Source of the DNA: Mnemiopsis leidyi
Lineage: Eukaryota > Ctenophora > Tentaculata > Lobata > Bolinopsidae
Direction of reading: 5' to 3'
Assembly (NCBI GenBank): GCA_000226015.1
Contig: JH152817.1
Location: 275,728-299,175 of the forward strand
DNA: 23,448 nucleotides
Below the pieces are notes generated by a model. It saw only the letters and a program-made list of their open reading frames with translations. It was not told the origin of the DNA and did not search any database. Numbering within the stretch: the first letter of the stretch is position 1; every line of letters starts with the position of its first letter. Below are positions 1 to 8,100 of the stretch, piece after piece. The position numbers were made by a program, and so were the translations under genes.

Positions 1-183
1 GTGTCTGTACGTACCTGTGTCTGTGCGTACCTGTGTCTGTATGTACCTGTGTCTGTACGTTCCTGTGTCTGTACGTACCTGTGTCTGTACGTACCTGTGT
101 CTGTACGTACCTGTGTCTGTATGTACCTGTGTCTGTATGTACCTGTGTCTGTATGTACCTGTGTCTGTACGTACCTGTGTCTG
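1..183 (-). repeat. 16-bp tandem array of a splice donor, at least 11 copies, open at left edge
   Basis: Read on the minus strand the unit is CAG|gtacgtacagaca; the last nucleotides of importin exon 5 plus its donor are reiterated every 16 nt. The GT (plus-strand ac) falls at 173-174, 157-158, 141-142, 125-126, 109-110, 93-94, 77-78, 45-46, 29-30 and 13-14. At 61-62 it is tc, so that copy has lost GT. Units differ mainly by gtacgt versus gtacat. The array runs past base 1, so its true length is unknown. It has no stop codon in any minus-strand frame. The long plus-strand open frame through it is a by-product of the repeat. Confidence 0.97.
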
Positions 184-325
184 CACGTCGTCCCCGGTAC
201 AAATAGAGCCGACAGTACGCAGAGCGGGTGTGATAATCTTGTACTGCGGGTTCACCAGAAGTTCCACCAGCCTCCTACACACTCCCACGTCTATCACAGC
301 TTGGATCTTTTCATTGGGGCCGTCA
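175..325 (-). CDS. KPNA: Importin-alpha coding exon 5: ARM5/6, followed by amplified donor
   Basis: The exon encodes residues 260-309, [12 protein letters not shown] then [11 protein letters not shown] and CTGDDVQTQ, a clear match to ARM5-ARM6. The acceptor is aatccctag|TGACGG and the donor ACACAG|GTACGT, phase 0. ARM6 reads ALRTVGSIC where most family members have an Asn at the Ser (residue 299). That position lines the groove between the major and minor NLS sites, so weaker side-chain contacts are possible, by inference. The donor is the first of at least eleven tandem 16-nt copies. The 383-nt intron upstream of this exon shows nothing else recognisable. Confidence 0.93.
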
Positions 326-2383
326 CTAGGGATTGTGTGATTATTCAGCGTGATTATTTAGCGTGGTCATTATTGTTTGTTTTACACAGATGTGCTTCAT
401 GGTTACATATCTGCCAAAATATTCTTTAAAATACACATTCGGTACGTTCTGAATTAAATTTCTCAAGTTAAAATCGTCACTTGCTACGCTATTACTCTAT
501 CTACAATTTTTTACAGACTACCTGACTAGCCGCTGCCCTCTAAAAATATGATATTCTCTTACTCTATGATCGGGAATTATAAGGCGTTTCCACATGATAA
601 TAAAAATGGAACGTAGAATTTGCCGAAATATTTGCTGATGTAATAATATACTGATATAATCGACCGAACCCGGGCTATATATTTCAAAATATTACAAAGA
701 TGAAATACCTGAGATAAGAAAGTGCCCAACACGTGTCAGTTAAAATCTCCTCGTCGTTATTGTAAAGTAACCTTGCTAACACTGGTAAACAAGCTGATAC
801 CTGAGGTGTTATTGTAAAGTAATCTTGCTAACATTGGTAAACAAGCTGATACCTGAGGTGTTATTGTAAAGTAATCTTGCTAACACTGGTAAACAAGCTG
901 ATACCTGAGGTGTTATTGTAAAATAATTTTGCTAACACTGGTAAACAGGCTGATACCTGAGGTGTTATTGTAAAGTAACCTTGCTAACACTGGTAAACAA
1001 GCTGATACCTGAGGTGTTATTGTAAAGTAATCTTGCTAACACTGGTAAACAAGCTGATACCTGAGGTGTTATTGTAAAGTTACCTTGCTAACACTGGTAA
1101 ACAGGCTGATACCTGAGGTGTTATTGTAAAGTAACCTTGCTAACACTGGTAAACAAGCTGATACCTGAGGTGTTAGCTCTGTGAGCTCAGGCGCTTTTTA
1201 GAAACTCAGCAATGATGCAACTTTCCTATAACTTGGAAGAAAAACAATATATGTTTAATGCGATAAGAATACAAACCTTTGCAAAATTTGGGGAGGGGTT
1301 TTTTCCCCTGCACAAATTAGACATGGTCCACGTAGCATTCCGCAACATCGACAACTTCTGTGCAGTTTTTAAGATATTAAGAAGGGGGTCCACAATGCCG
1401 GCATCTATAACAATGTCTCGACACTCAGGGTTATCGCCTGCTATGTTTCCCAGAGCCCAAATAGCTTGCTCTTTAACGTCCTCATACGGGGACTCCAACA
1501 GCCTGATAAAAATTGGGACTGCTCCGCAGTCTATCACTGTCCTTGTCTGGTGTGAGCTGCCCGAGGCTATGTTGGTCAGTGCCCAAGCCGCTTCAAACTG
1601 TAATGTCATGTTGTTTTCACACATCAAAAAATCTTTTAAAATTGGCACCACGCCCGTTCTTATTACTTCTTCAATTGGCGGACTCTTCTCTGAAAAAAGA
1701 AGTGCGAATAATATACTAAAAATTGAAAATATGTGAAGTAGCATGGCAGGTCTTAGGGCTTTAAATCAGAATTTAAACTAAGCATCTGTATCCGCCAAGA
1801 ATTTAGCTTCAGTTCTCGAGATCAAAAACCGATTAAGACAAACCTTTACTGAGAATTTTTCTAAACTTAGTCGTAGCTACAAGCTGCAATCCTGGGTCAT
1901 TGCTCCCAATTTGCTGAACCATCTCTGAAAAATCCTGAAATATGATTTCATAGCTCTAAGTTCTCTAGGGATAATCTAATTCTGAGGATACGAATTTGAG
2001 CATATTTTGACTCATAATTGATAACCACTCAAACAAATACAAATGGAGAGATAATAAGTAGATAATATTACAGTATAATCAAACCTAATTTCGAAATATA
2101 TCCTTCAAAAAGAATAAAAATCAAAATCAAATAACAAATAAAATGTCCAAGGATCATATTTTATCTGAAACAAGTACAAAAACAATGGAAAACACAAACT
2201 CACTAAATTTGAAGATGAGGGTGGAGTTTGCTGGGCTGGAGGGTCAGCACAAAGCCGCCTTTTCTGGAGCATCTCATTTCGCTTGTTTTTTCTTATCTGC
2301 ACTCCCTCTTCCTCCCTACGTTTACGAAGCTCATCTGTTGTATTGCCCTTGTTCTTGTAGTTCTGCAATCTCCTTCCTTCCAT
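175..2383 (-). CDS. KPNA: Importin subunit alpha, KPNA1/5/6 class (5 exons in window; 3' part missing)
   Basis: Importin-alpha is the soluble adaptor that binds nuclear localisation signals through armadillo (ARM) repeats and binds importin-beta through its N-terminal IBB helix for passage through the nuclear pore. On the minus strand five exons join in frame: 2383-2204, 1934-1844, 1689-1277, 800-709 and 325-175 (180+91+413+92+151 nt, 309 codons). All five donors are GT and the acceptors AG. Seen in order: an IBB with basic clusters (about residues 5-45), a Pro/Ser linker, then ARM1 to ARM6 with the W..N ladder ([42 protein letters not shown]). The block [15 protein letters not shown] favours the KPNA1/5/6 class over KPNA2 or KPNA3/4. 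Family members are about 520-540 residues, so ARM7-10 and the C-terminus must lie left of base 1. Two of the splice junctions are tandemly amplified. The gene is divergent to the acyltransferase gene, with about 7 kb between. Confidence 0.95.
709..800 (-). CDS. KPNA: Importin-alpha coding exon 4: ARM4/5, 5' part reiterated upstream
   Basis: The exon encodes residues 229-258, [15 protein letters not shown] then [15 protein letters not shown], matching the family block that links ARM4 to ARM5; W..Y instead of W..N is usual for ARM5. The acceptor is acctcag|GTATCAGC. The donor is CTCAG|GTATTT, phase 2, completed by T of the next exon to give Ser. The first 45 nt together with the 7-nt acceptor are repeated seven more times in the preceding intron. 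Only this exon-proximal copy continues into the rest of the exon, so it must be the productive one. Removing the seven extra copies would shrink the 476-nt intron to 112 nt. Confidence 0.93.
756..1175 (-). repeat. 52-bp tandem array: splice acceptor plus first 45 nt of importin exon 4, 8 copies
   Basis: Acceptor boundaries fall exactly 52 nt apart at 800, 852, 904, 956, 1008, 1060, 1112 and 1164 (first exonic base, minus strand). Each unit is acctcag plus GTATCAGC through AATAAC of exon 4. The 45-nt parts of the copies ending at 1008 and 1164 are identical to the coding copy. Others carry one to a few substitutions, for example the synonymous AGG to AGA in the copies at 852, 904 and 1060. The array fills most of the intron between importin exons 3 and 4. 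Any of the seven upstream acceptors would give 31 codons and then TAA (TTA CAA TAA) in the second unit read. Confidence 0.98.
1277..1689 (-). CDS. KPNA: Importin-alpha coding exon 3: ARM1 end to ARM4, major NLS groove
   Basis: The exon encodes residues 92-228. It begins KSPPIEEVI after the split Glu codon and contains [13 protein letters not shown] (ARM2), [14 protein letters not shown] (ARM3) and [16 protein letters not shown] (ARM4). These W..N pairs form the major NLS-binding groove in solved family structures, and all three pairs are intact. The acceptor is ttttttcag|AGAAGAG and the donor GCAAAG|GTTTGT, phase 0. The exon is a full-length match to the family with no break. The open frame continues into flanking intron at both ends, but homology stops exactly at the splice sites. 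Confidence 0.95.
1844..1934 (-). CDS. KPNA: Importin-alpha coding exon 2: linker to ARM1
   Basis: The exon encodes residues 61-90, with the signature [11 protein letters not shown] that opens ARM1 in this family. The acceptor is atatttcag|GATTTTTCAG and the donor AAAG|GTTTGT, phase 1, completed by AG of the next exon to give Glu. A second acceptor-like TTTTTCAG lies 10 nt inside the exon; using it would shift the frame, so the outer site was chosen. Short introns (269 nt before, 154 nt after) flank it. Confidence 0.92.
2204..2383 (-). CDS. KPNA: Importin-alpha coding exon 1: start codon and IBB domain
   Basis: Sixty codons beginning at an ATG with G at -3 and G at +4. They encode RLQNYKNK, then [18 protein letters not shown] and LQKRR, which is the arginine/lysine-rich importin-beta-binding helix; a Pro/Gln/Ser linker ends the exon. 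The donor is TTA|GTGAGT, phase 0. The ATG follows TAG|TG directly, so an upstream 5'UTR exon could join at 2385, or the exon could simply extend upstream. An in-frame TAA lies 30 nt before the ATG with no other ATG between, so this Met is the best start if there is no spliced upstream coding exon. The N-terminus is about five residues shorter than in vertebrate KPNA1/6. Confidence 0.92.
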
Positions 2384-2661
2384 CACTAGGTAAGTTCGGT
2401 TTTGAGAAACTAATTATATAGCATTATTTATTTTGCATAAAAAGCATGATCCTGTGTGGGGGGTCTTAATGTAGTTAAACAAACATATTTTGTATTTGTT
2501 ACACCTGTACCCAAGCTTTTACAGTTAAACTGAAAGGGCTCCTGGAAAATTCTAGATCTTTTAACGGGAGACTCTCCTCACTTAATCTTAAATCACTGTT
2601 TCCCTGTCGTTCAGCTGAGTCGACTGAAGAAGATTGCTTTAAAGGCAAATGCCCTTGGATT

Positions 2662-2737
2662 GGTGGATCTGGGAATCAAACCCAGATCTTCTAGAAGCTT
2701 CTGCATAGAAAGTTTGGTTAGATACAACTACACCACC
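2662..2737 (-). pseudogene. tRNA-like relic, possibly the head of a tRNA-derived SINE
   Basis: This is 76 nt on the minus strand. The T-arm is perfect (CTGGG, loop TTTGATT, CCCAG), giving a good B-box. The ends GGTGG and CCACC pair as five of seven acceptor-stem pairs. A D-arm-like GTTG/TAAC stem sits where expected, and GGTGTAG resembles an A-box. The anticodon arm does not fold normally and is replaced by the palindrome AGAAGCTTCT. It is therefore unlikely to be a working tRNA. It spans the inner end of the foldback element's left arm. Confidence 0.4.
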
Positions 2738-3196
2738 ATTACTTCAACAAATATATCAATTTTATGCCATTGTCTTACAGAAAGGATATCGTACTCATTA
2801 AAGTTGCATGGCAGGCATGTGATCCCACCTAACAGGGTGAGGTACCCTATAAGCAGATCAACTGTCTTGTTAGACCTAGGTGAGTTCGTTGAGCAAGAAT
2901 ATCTCGTATCGTTCGGCAAGTATATCTCAACTTTCAGACAGGCTAGTGATCTGATTTTGTCAGTAGTTTATCCCAACTGGCTAAACAAAAGTAGCCCAAA
3001 GACCATGTCACCCAAGCACCCAAGCATTTGATATAATACATGAAATACATGAATGTTTATTTGTAAAAATTTACCTGGATTTTGCTGCGATAGATATATG
3101 CCTTCAAGCCGGGTCTGACATAGCAATATTATTAGTATACCAAGATAGGTTAAGAAAAACCATTGTTTAGCCAGTTCATAAATTTTGATAAGAAGT

Positions 3197-3295
3197 AGGA
3201 CAGCTAATGTGGTTGCTTATAACATCTTATAACAAGGAATACGCAATGGTTCTCAATTGTTATAAGATGTTATACGCAACCACATTAGCAGTCCT
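3197..3295. repeat. 99-nt near-perfect hairpin
   Basis: Arms 3197-3235 and 3257-3295 pair at 37 of 39 positions around a 21-nt loop. The arms begin aggac and contain gctaatgtggttgc and ataacatcttataacaa. The hairpin lies inside the foldback element next to its right arm. Its size and loop resemble a small MITE or a microRNA-type precursor; nothing in the sequence decides between them. Confidence 0.85.
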
Positions 3296-3515
3296 ACAAA
3301 CATCAACATCCGCCAAATATCAACATCCACCAATCCTAGAGGAGTGCGCTAAGGGCATTTGCCTGTGCAATCTTCTTCGGTCGACTCAGCCGAATGACCG
3401 GGAAACCGTAATTGAGGGTTAATTGAGGAGGATCTCCCGTTAAAAGATCTAGAATCTTCCAGGAGCCCCTTCAGTATAACTGTAAAAGCCTGGGTACAGG
3501 TGTAACAAATACAAA

Positions 3516-4229
3516 TCAAACCGGTAATATAGATTGTTTAGAACACACAATGGAATTTAACACTATGGAAAGGGGAGGGTAGCACACTTGACAAACACTT
3601 ATTATCATAATCACTTTAAGCTAGTATAATCAGTGAGATCTAGATTATATAGATATCTATTATAAAGCTGCATAATCTAAAGAAATTTTTCAATGTATAT
3701 GTCTAATGTATATGTCTAGTCTTATCTCTCTTATCTGTCGAGCCTTGACCCATCTCTCCAAATATGTGTTTAAATATGTTTTTTATTTTTATTTCTTAAA
3801 TAATATTGAAGAATCAATACGTTCTCGCCTTATAACTTTATGACTTTTTAGCAGATAGCGGCGATAAGTTGCTACATTCTTCAAATAATTGTTTATGGCA
3901 GATTTAAGATCCATCTTATTTTACTTTTTGATATAATGATGAAGACCTTGTGCTAGGTTCTTTGGCTAAGTTACTTAGCTTTGTTACTTGCCTTTGCAAC
4001 TTGACAAAGTTACTTAGCTTTGAATAACATGTTACTTTCTATATCATATGATTTGATTGTACAGGTATAAAATAAATCTTGAGTTTCACTAATTTTGAGT
4101 TTTACTATCAAGGCGTTTTAGAACTAACAATTTCACATGACAACTTAACAGACCAGCTAGTTCAAAATGGTCTAACGGGTGAAATTTGAACTTATTTCTT
4201 ACTGGAGGAACAAAGGACATTGGGCGACT
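3516..4229. other. AT-rich intergenic DNA, nothing recognised
   Basis: No open frame of interest, RNA gene or clear repeat was found, only weak local repetition of aagttacttagcttt around 3967-4023. Confidence 0.6.
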
Positions 4230-4660
4230 GTTCACCTTACCACGTGCTTACGTAGCTAAACCAGTATAGCCGAATATGTAATAAAACAAAATTTACGAAT
4301 AAAACAACATTTCATTTATCATCAATAAAAGCGAACAAAATTATAAAATGTTATATATTATGATCACGTGATAGCAAATGGCTTACCATCAGTATAGTAG
4401 TAGTTGTATGGACTAGAACTTAACTTAATTACATAATTTTCCGATAACTCTGTTTTAAGGACCAAGTATTTTAGCATTTATAAACGACAGATTGATCATA
4501 ATTCATAGGCGTACTGATGAAAAAGTTGAGAAGTTAAGGGTATAAAATACGGAGGATGTGCAAGCTAATGGTGGAAAAGGCATGCCGGAAAATTTGTGCC
4601 CCAATGTTTGCTCTAACTCGAGCCCTTTTGCGCGCGACGTAAGCACCTGGTTAGGTGAAC
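4230..4660. repeat. Inverted repeat pair, probable small transposable element or relic
   Basis: Segment 4230-4256 (gttcaccttaccacgtgc and following) is the inverse of 4634-4660 (cgtaagcacctggttagg and following), with only a few mismatches over 27 nt. The AT-rich interior codes for nothing visible. The right arm motif recurs further right, so this may be one member of a nested family. Confidence 0.5.
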
Positions 4661-5145
4661 CCTAATGTTACCATTGCTACTTTCATTGCTCTTATTAAAC
4701 GCCTTTAGCATGCGGAAGCACCTAGTTAGGCAAAATACTACTTGTACAATTCACCAGAAATTTTGAAAAATAGTTCTTTTTAAAGAGTTGATAAACCATT
4801 ATAGATATATTGTATTGCTCTAACCAGAGCCCTTTTAAGTGCGTAGCAGCCTAACCACTTGTCTCACGTTGTGACGTCTCACGTTGTGACGTGGCCGCGC
4901 TGCGCGCGGCCACGCCGCCGCGCGCTTCGCGCGCGCCGGAGGCTGCCGCTTCGCGGCAGCAGGGCTATGCAACGTGTAGCAACTAACCACCGCGCGCGGC
5001 GTAAACACCTAGTTTTCTAAGCCAAAATAGCCCTGTGGTTGGCGCTGCGCGCGCCCTATCGCGTTTGCGTCGCGCGTCCGTCCTAATTTCGCGCTAAGCT
5101 TGCACAGAGATGTACGTGTTTAACAAGCGCCTGGTTAGGTAAATT
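4606..5145. repeat. Diverged repeat zone with aagcacctggttagg motif
   Basis: Related blocks recur: tgctctaactcgagccc then cgtaagcacctggttagg (4608-4655); attgctcttattaaacg then ggaagcacctagttagg (4685-4726); attgctctaaccagagccc then gcagcctaacc (4813-4857); gcgtaaacacctagtt (about 4999); and aagcgcctggttagg (about 5125). Spacing is irregular, so this is an old or rearranged repeat family rather than a clean satellite. It is much richer in CpG than the surrounding DNA. It sits between the two divergent genes. Confidence 0.55.
4891..4960. other. Three consecutive GC-rich hairpins
   Basis: GTGGCCGCGC-TGC-GCGCGGCCAC (4891-4913) is a perfect 10-bp stem. It is followed by a CGCGCG-CTT-CGCGCG hairpin (about 4919-4933, with further CCG/CGG pairing outside) and by GCTGCCGC-TTC-GCGGCAGC (4942-4960), a perfect 8-bp stem. 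Two near copies of tctcacgttgtgacg precede them (4863-4891). A shorter GGCGC/GCGCC foldback follows near 5040-5054. Function is unknown. Confidence 0.85.
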
Positions 5146-8100
5146 TATTGTATATCTTAGCTAAACACGCGTGATTGGATTGTTAAAGATGTTTAGGACT
5201 TGTCGAGGTATTACCCGACTCGTGCGCGACAGCTTGCTGCTCTCCTGGCGTTTCGTTTAACGTTAGACGGATATAGATATCATGCCTTCAAGTCAAGTCT
5301 AGGTTTGGTGGTATGTTATTAAGTTTTGCACTCTGAGCTGAGCTTGTGTTGAGTCAGGTCAAGAGAGTGAAATCGTTCGCTATAGGATACAAGGACACAG
5401 GGACACAAATGTAGTTTTTATTGTACAATTTGTATATAACTTTTACATTTTATATTTTCATGGAGCTCTTCATAATATTTATCTTTATATGGGCAATGGG
5501 GAAACTGCTGTATAGACGATTTTTATATTTGTATTTTTGTTCATTGTTTATTGATTGCACTTGAAAAATATTTTATTACAATAGTTGTAAACCTGAATCC
5601 TAAATCTTTATAAATCTTTAATTTGGGGACGTAGAAGGGAGGAGAATCGTATATTGGTTAAGTTGGATGTGTTTTATTTGTACAGTAGCGCGCACCCTCC
5701 CGTCATTTTATTCTCTAGCTCTATTCGCTTCGAATGAGGGTCGGACAAAGTCAGACAAGTGTTTTATAGGATTATGCAGTTGTCATAGGTTATGTGGAAG
5801 TCATTACCTTTATAGTACTTATGTAAAAACATTTTATGAATAGATCAAAATCAATTCGAAAAACTTCTTGTCAAGTTTAATGTTTAACAACAATAACGTT
5901 GCTATATAATTTAATAGAATAAGAATATAGAATAATTTGGAAAACTTGCAAGGTCGAATTTGTCAAGCAGAAGACTACTGTCGTTTTCTTCTTGAAGGCA
6001 CTTATATTTTTGGAGTTATTAAGGTTAAATAGGAATGCATTCCCTTTTATTGAGAATTTTTGCTTGTTTCTTCGGGTAAAATGTTCTTCGAGTCGTTAGC
6101 CATAAGTGGTCTTTATCTTTACATATGATATTGGTAATTCAATAAACCAGAATTTAAATGTTTTTCTCTGTAAAATGTTTTTTCTCTTTTCTAAGAACAC
6201 TGTTACAATGGTTATTTCCCAGACAGTTTGCTAGTCTACCAAGGTTACGTTTGGAGAGTCTGCACTGAAAGGGTGTCTTTTTGACCTTCGGTGCAGTTCT
6301 ACCAGCTGCACTTTGGAGGCATTCAACCATTCTTTTATTGATTTAGTTTCCCTTCGGTCCGAAATGGTTGATAAATCTGAGCTAACAAATTCTGTTTTCA
6401 TTAGAAATAGCTGTACCATTTAAGGCTGCTTTAAATTGTACACAGGAGCGTGTGGTTTCCCACTTGAAGCCTGCCGTTATGAGTCCTTTGTCTGGTTAAC
6501 TTCGGATCAAGGAACCTTGTGTCTACGCATGCTTTGAAAAGGGCCCTGGTCAAAGCAACAAGAATCTAGCGGCCTAGATCATCTCTATGCCTCCTCCATG
6601 CACCATCTACGTTTTCCTACACGTCATACCTTTATGCAATATTCTCTCCCAGCACCTCCCCGTCTGGTCCTATTTATTCAACAAAAAAGTGATATGAATT
6701 TACCAACAGAAATAAGTGAAGGGCAGGCTATTGGTTGTGCCAAGGCCCAAGTATTTGTTAGTCATTTTCAGGGTCTATCAACCTCCGGATATTTTACTTG
6801 AATAGTGAATTGTTTTCAATAGAATGACTTAATGTAAAGTAGTTTGAAATGATTGCTAAGCAGTGGTAGAACGCTGTAGGTTTAATCAATAAGTCACCCC
6901 TCTGCGGTAAAAAAGCCAGTCCCCAAGTGGCTCCTCTGGTGTAAGGGCTTACTATGAGCGATTTGTTTAAATATGGTCAAAAAATCTAGCTAAATAGTGG
7001 AGCTATAAAACCAGACAAAAGATTTTGCTAGTCACATAGTAAATCCTTTCATGATTATTTCACCAACGCCTTATGACGATTGACAGTGTCCTCTGGCACA
7101 GCTGGGTCTGCGGGGGCATTGTAATGATGCTAAGGGTTTCAACCTATGCAATCCTTTCTAGTTTACTGACTTACATGTGATTGATGAGGAGACTAACCAC
7201 TCTTAGTATCTCAAGTTGCCTCCACTGTACTAAGACACTGCATAAACCAGTGTATGGATCCAGTAGAACCAATTATCTATTATTTTGTTCATTTAGGATT
7301 TAATTAAATGATTCTTTTAGATTGATGTAAAAAATCTACAAAATGGTTACACCGTCGGTCCCTTACAAAGATGTAGGAAGACTCATACCATATTTACGAC
7401 CAACGTGAGTATCATTCAAATCAACATATTTAGATATTGAACAAGTTTATTTCTAGTTACACTAATAATTTCTGTTTGAGAAAAACCTTTTTGACCCCAT
7501 ACGAAATTGTAAGGTTACCTGGATAGTCATTAATAGTTTTCTTTGCTTCAAACTGTATTTGAGTGCCAGAAGTCAAGGTAGTTCCATTGTTTGAACTTCC
7601 AATTTTGGAAAAGTGCAGTTCAGCACATATCACAATGAGTTCTTGTCATATTGTTTGGTATAAGCTTTGGCTTTATTGGGGTGTATATGTTAACAAATAT
7701 ATAATTGTTTTTCGTGAGCCTTAATGGTACACTTTTCAGTGTTTGGAAAGGGCTTTCTTTGGCTTGTATTTTGATTGGTATCAAATCGAAATTCTACTTT
7801 ATGGACAGATTACGAGCTGAACAGACGGTTTGTGCTGACTTCATTTCTTTTAAATTCGTCTATGAATATTTTTGTGTCAGAGTTAAAAGGCCTGTATTCA
7901 GGAGAGGGGGGGGGAGGGGTCAACAGAGGCAACTGGCAACTGTCCCGATAGATAAAACACTAGTACATAACTAGGGAAAAATATTGTGTGTCAAGTTTGT
8001 ATTTGACCACTGATCATGACCATGATTTTTCACTATGGTGAATTGCAAAAAATGTACCTTGGCCACTAAAACGTCAAGTTATGCCTTATGGTCATGGTCA

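Larger units (their letters stand above)
2489..3515. mobile_element. Foldback (long inverted-arm) element, non-autonomous
   Basis: The left arm, 2489-2668, and right arm, 3325-3515, are inverted copies of each other, starting TTTGTATTTGTTACACC at each outer end and ending at ggattggtggat inside. Clear similarity runs along the whole arm, with a ~13-bp gap in the left arm. The middle holds a tRNA-like relic and a strong hairpin but no credible protein. No target-site duplication could be fixed by eye. It lies just upstream of the importin start, so importin promoter or 5'UTR sequence might be inside or beyond it. The superfamily is not recognised. Confidence 0.8.

Noticed and set aside
1..429. 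Long plus-strand open frames with Cys/Val/Tyr-rich repeats across the left edge
   Set aside because: They are the reverse of the 16-bp splice-donor array and importin exon 5; the 16-nt unit simply lacks stops in these frames.
1212..1736. 174-codon plus-strand open frame opposite importin exon 3
   Set aside because: It is the antisense shadow of a strongly conserved exon; the minus-strand frame has full family homology and correct splice sites.
2143..2421. Plus-strand frame with a perfect-looking donor (ctAG|GTAAGT at 2390)
   Set aside because: It is antisense to the IBB exon, with no family likeness and no acceptor or partner exon; the donor resemblance appears to be chance.
2660..3031. 123-codon frame inside the foldback element as a transposase fragment
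   Set aside because: No catalytic or DNA-binding motif is visible, and it begins within the tRNA-like relic; it reads as chance.
6231..6419. 62-codon minus-strand frame with a polar, repeat-element-like composition
   Set aside because: No recognisable domain and no splice-site support.
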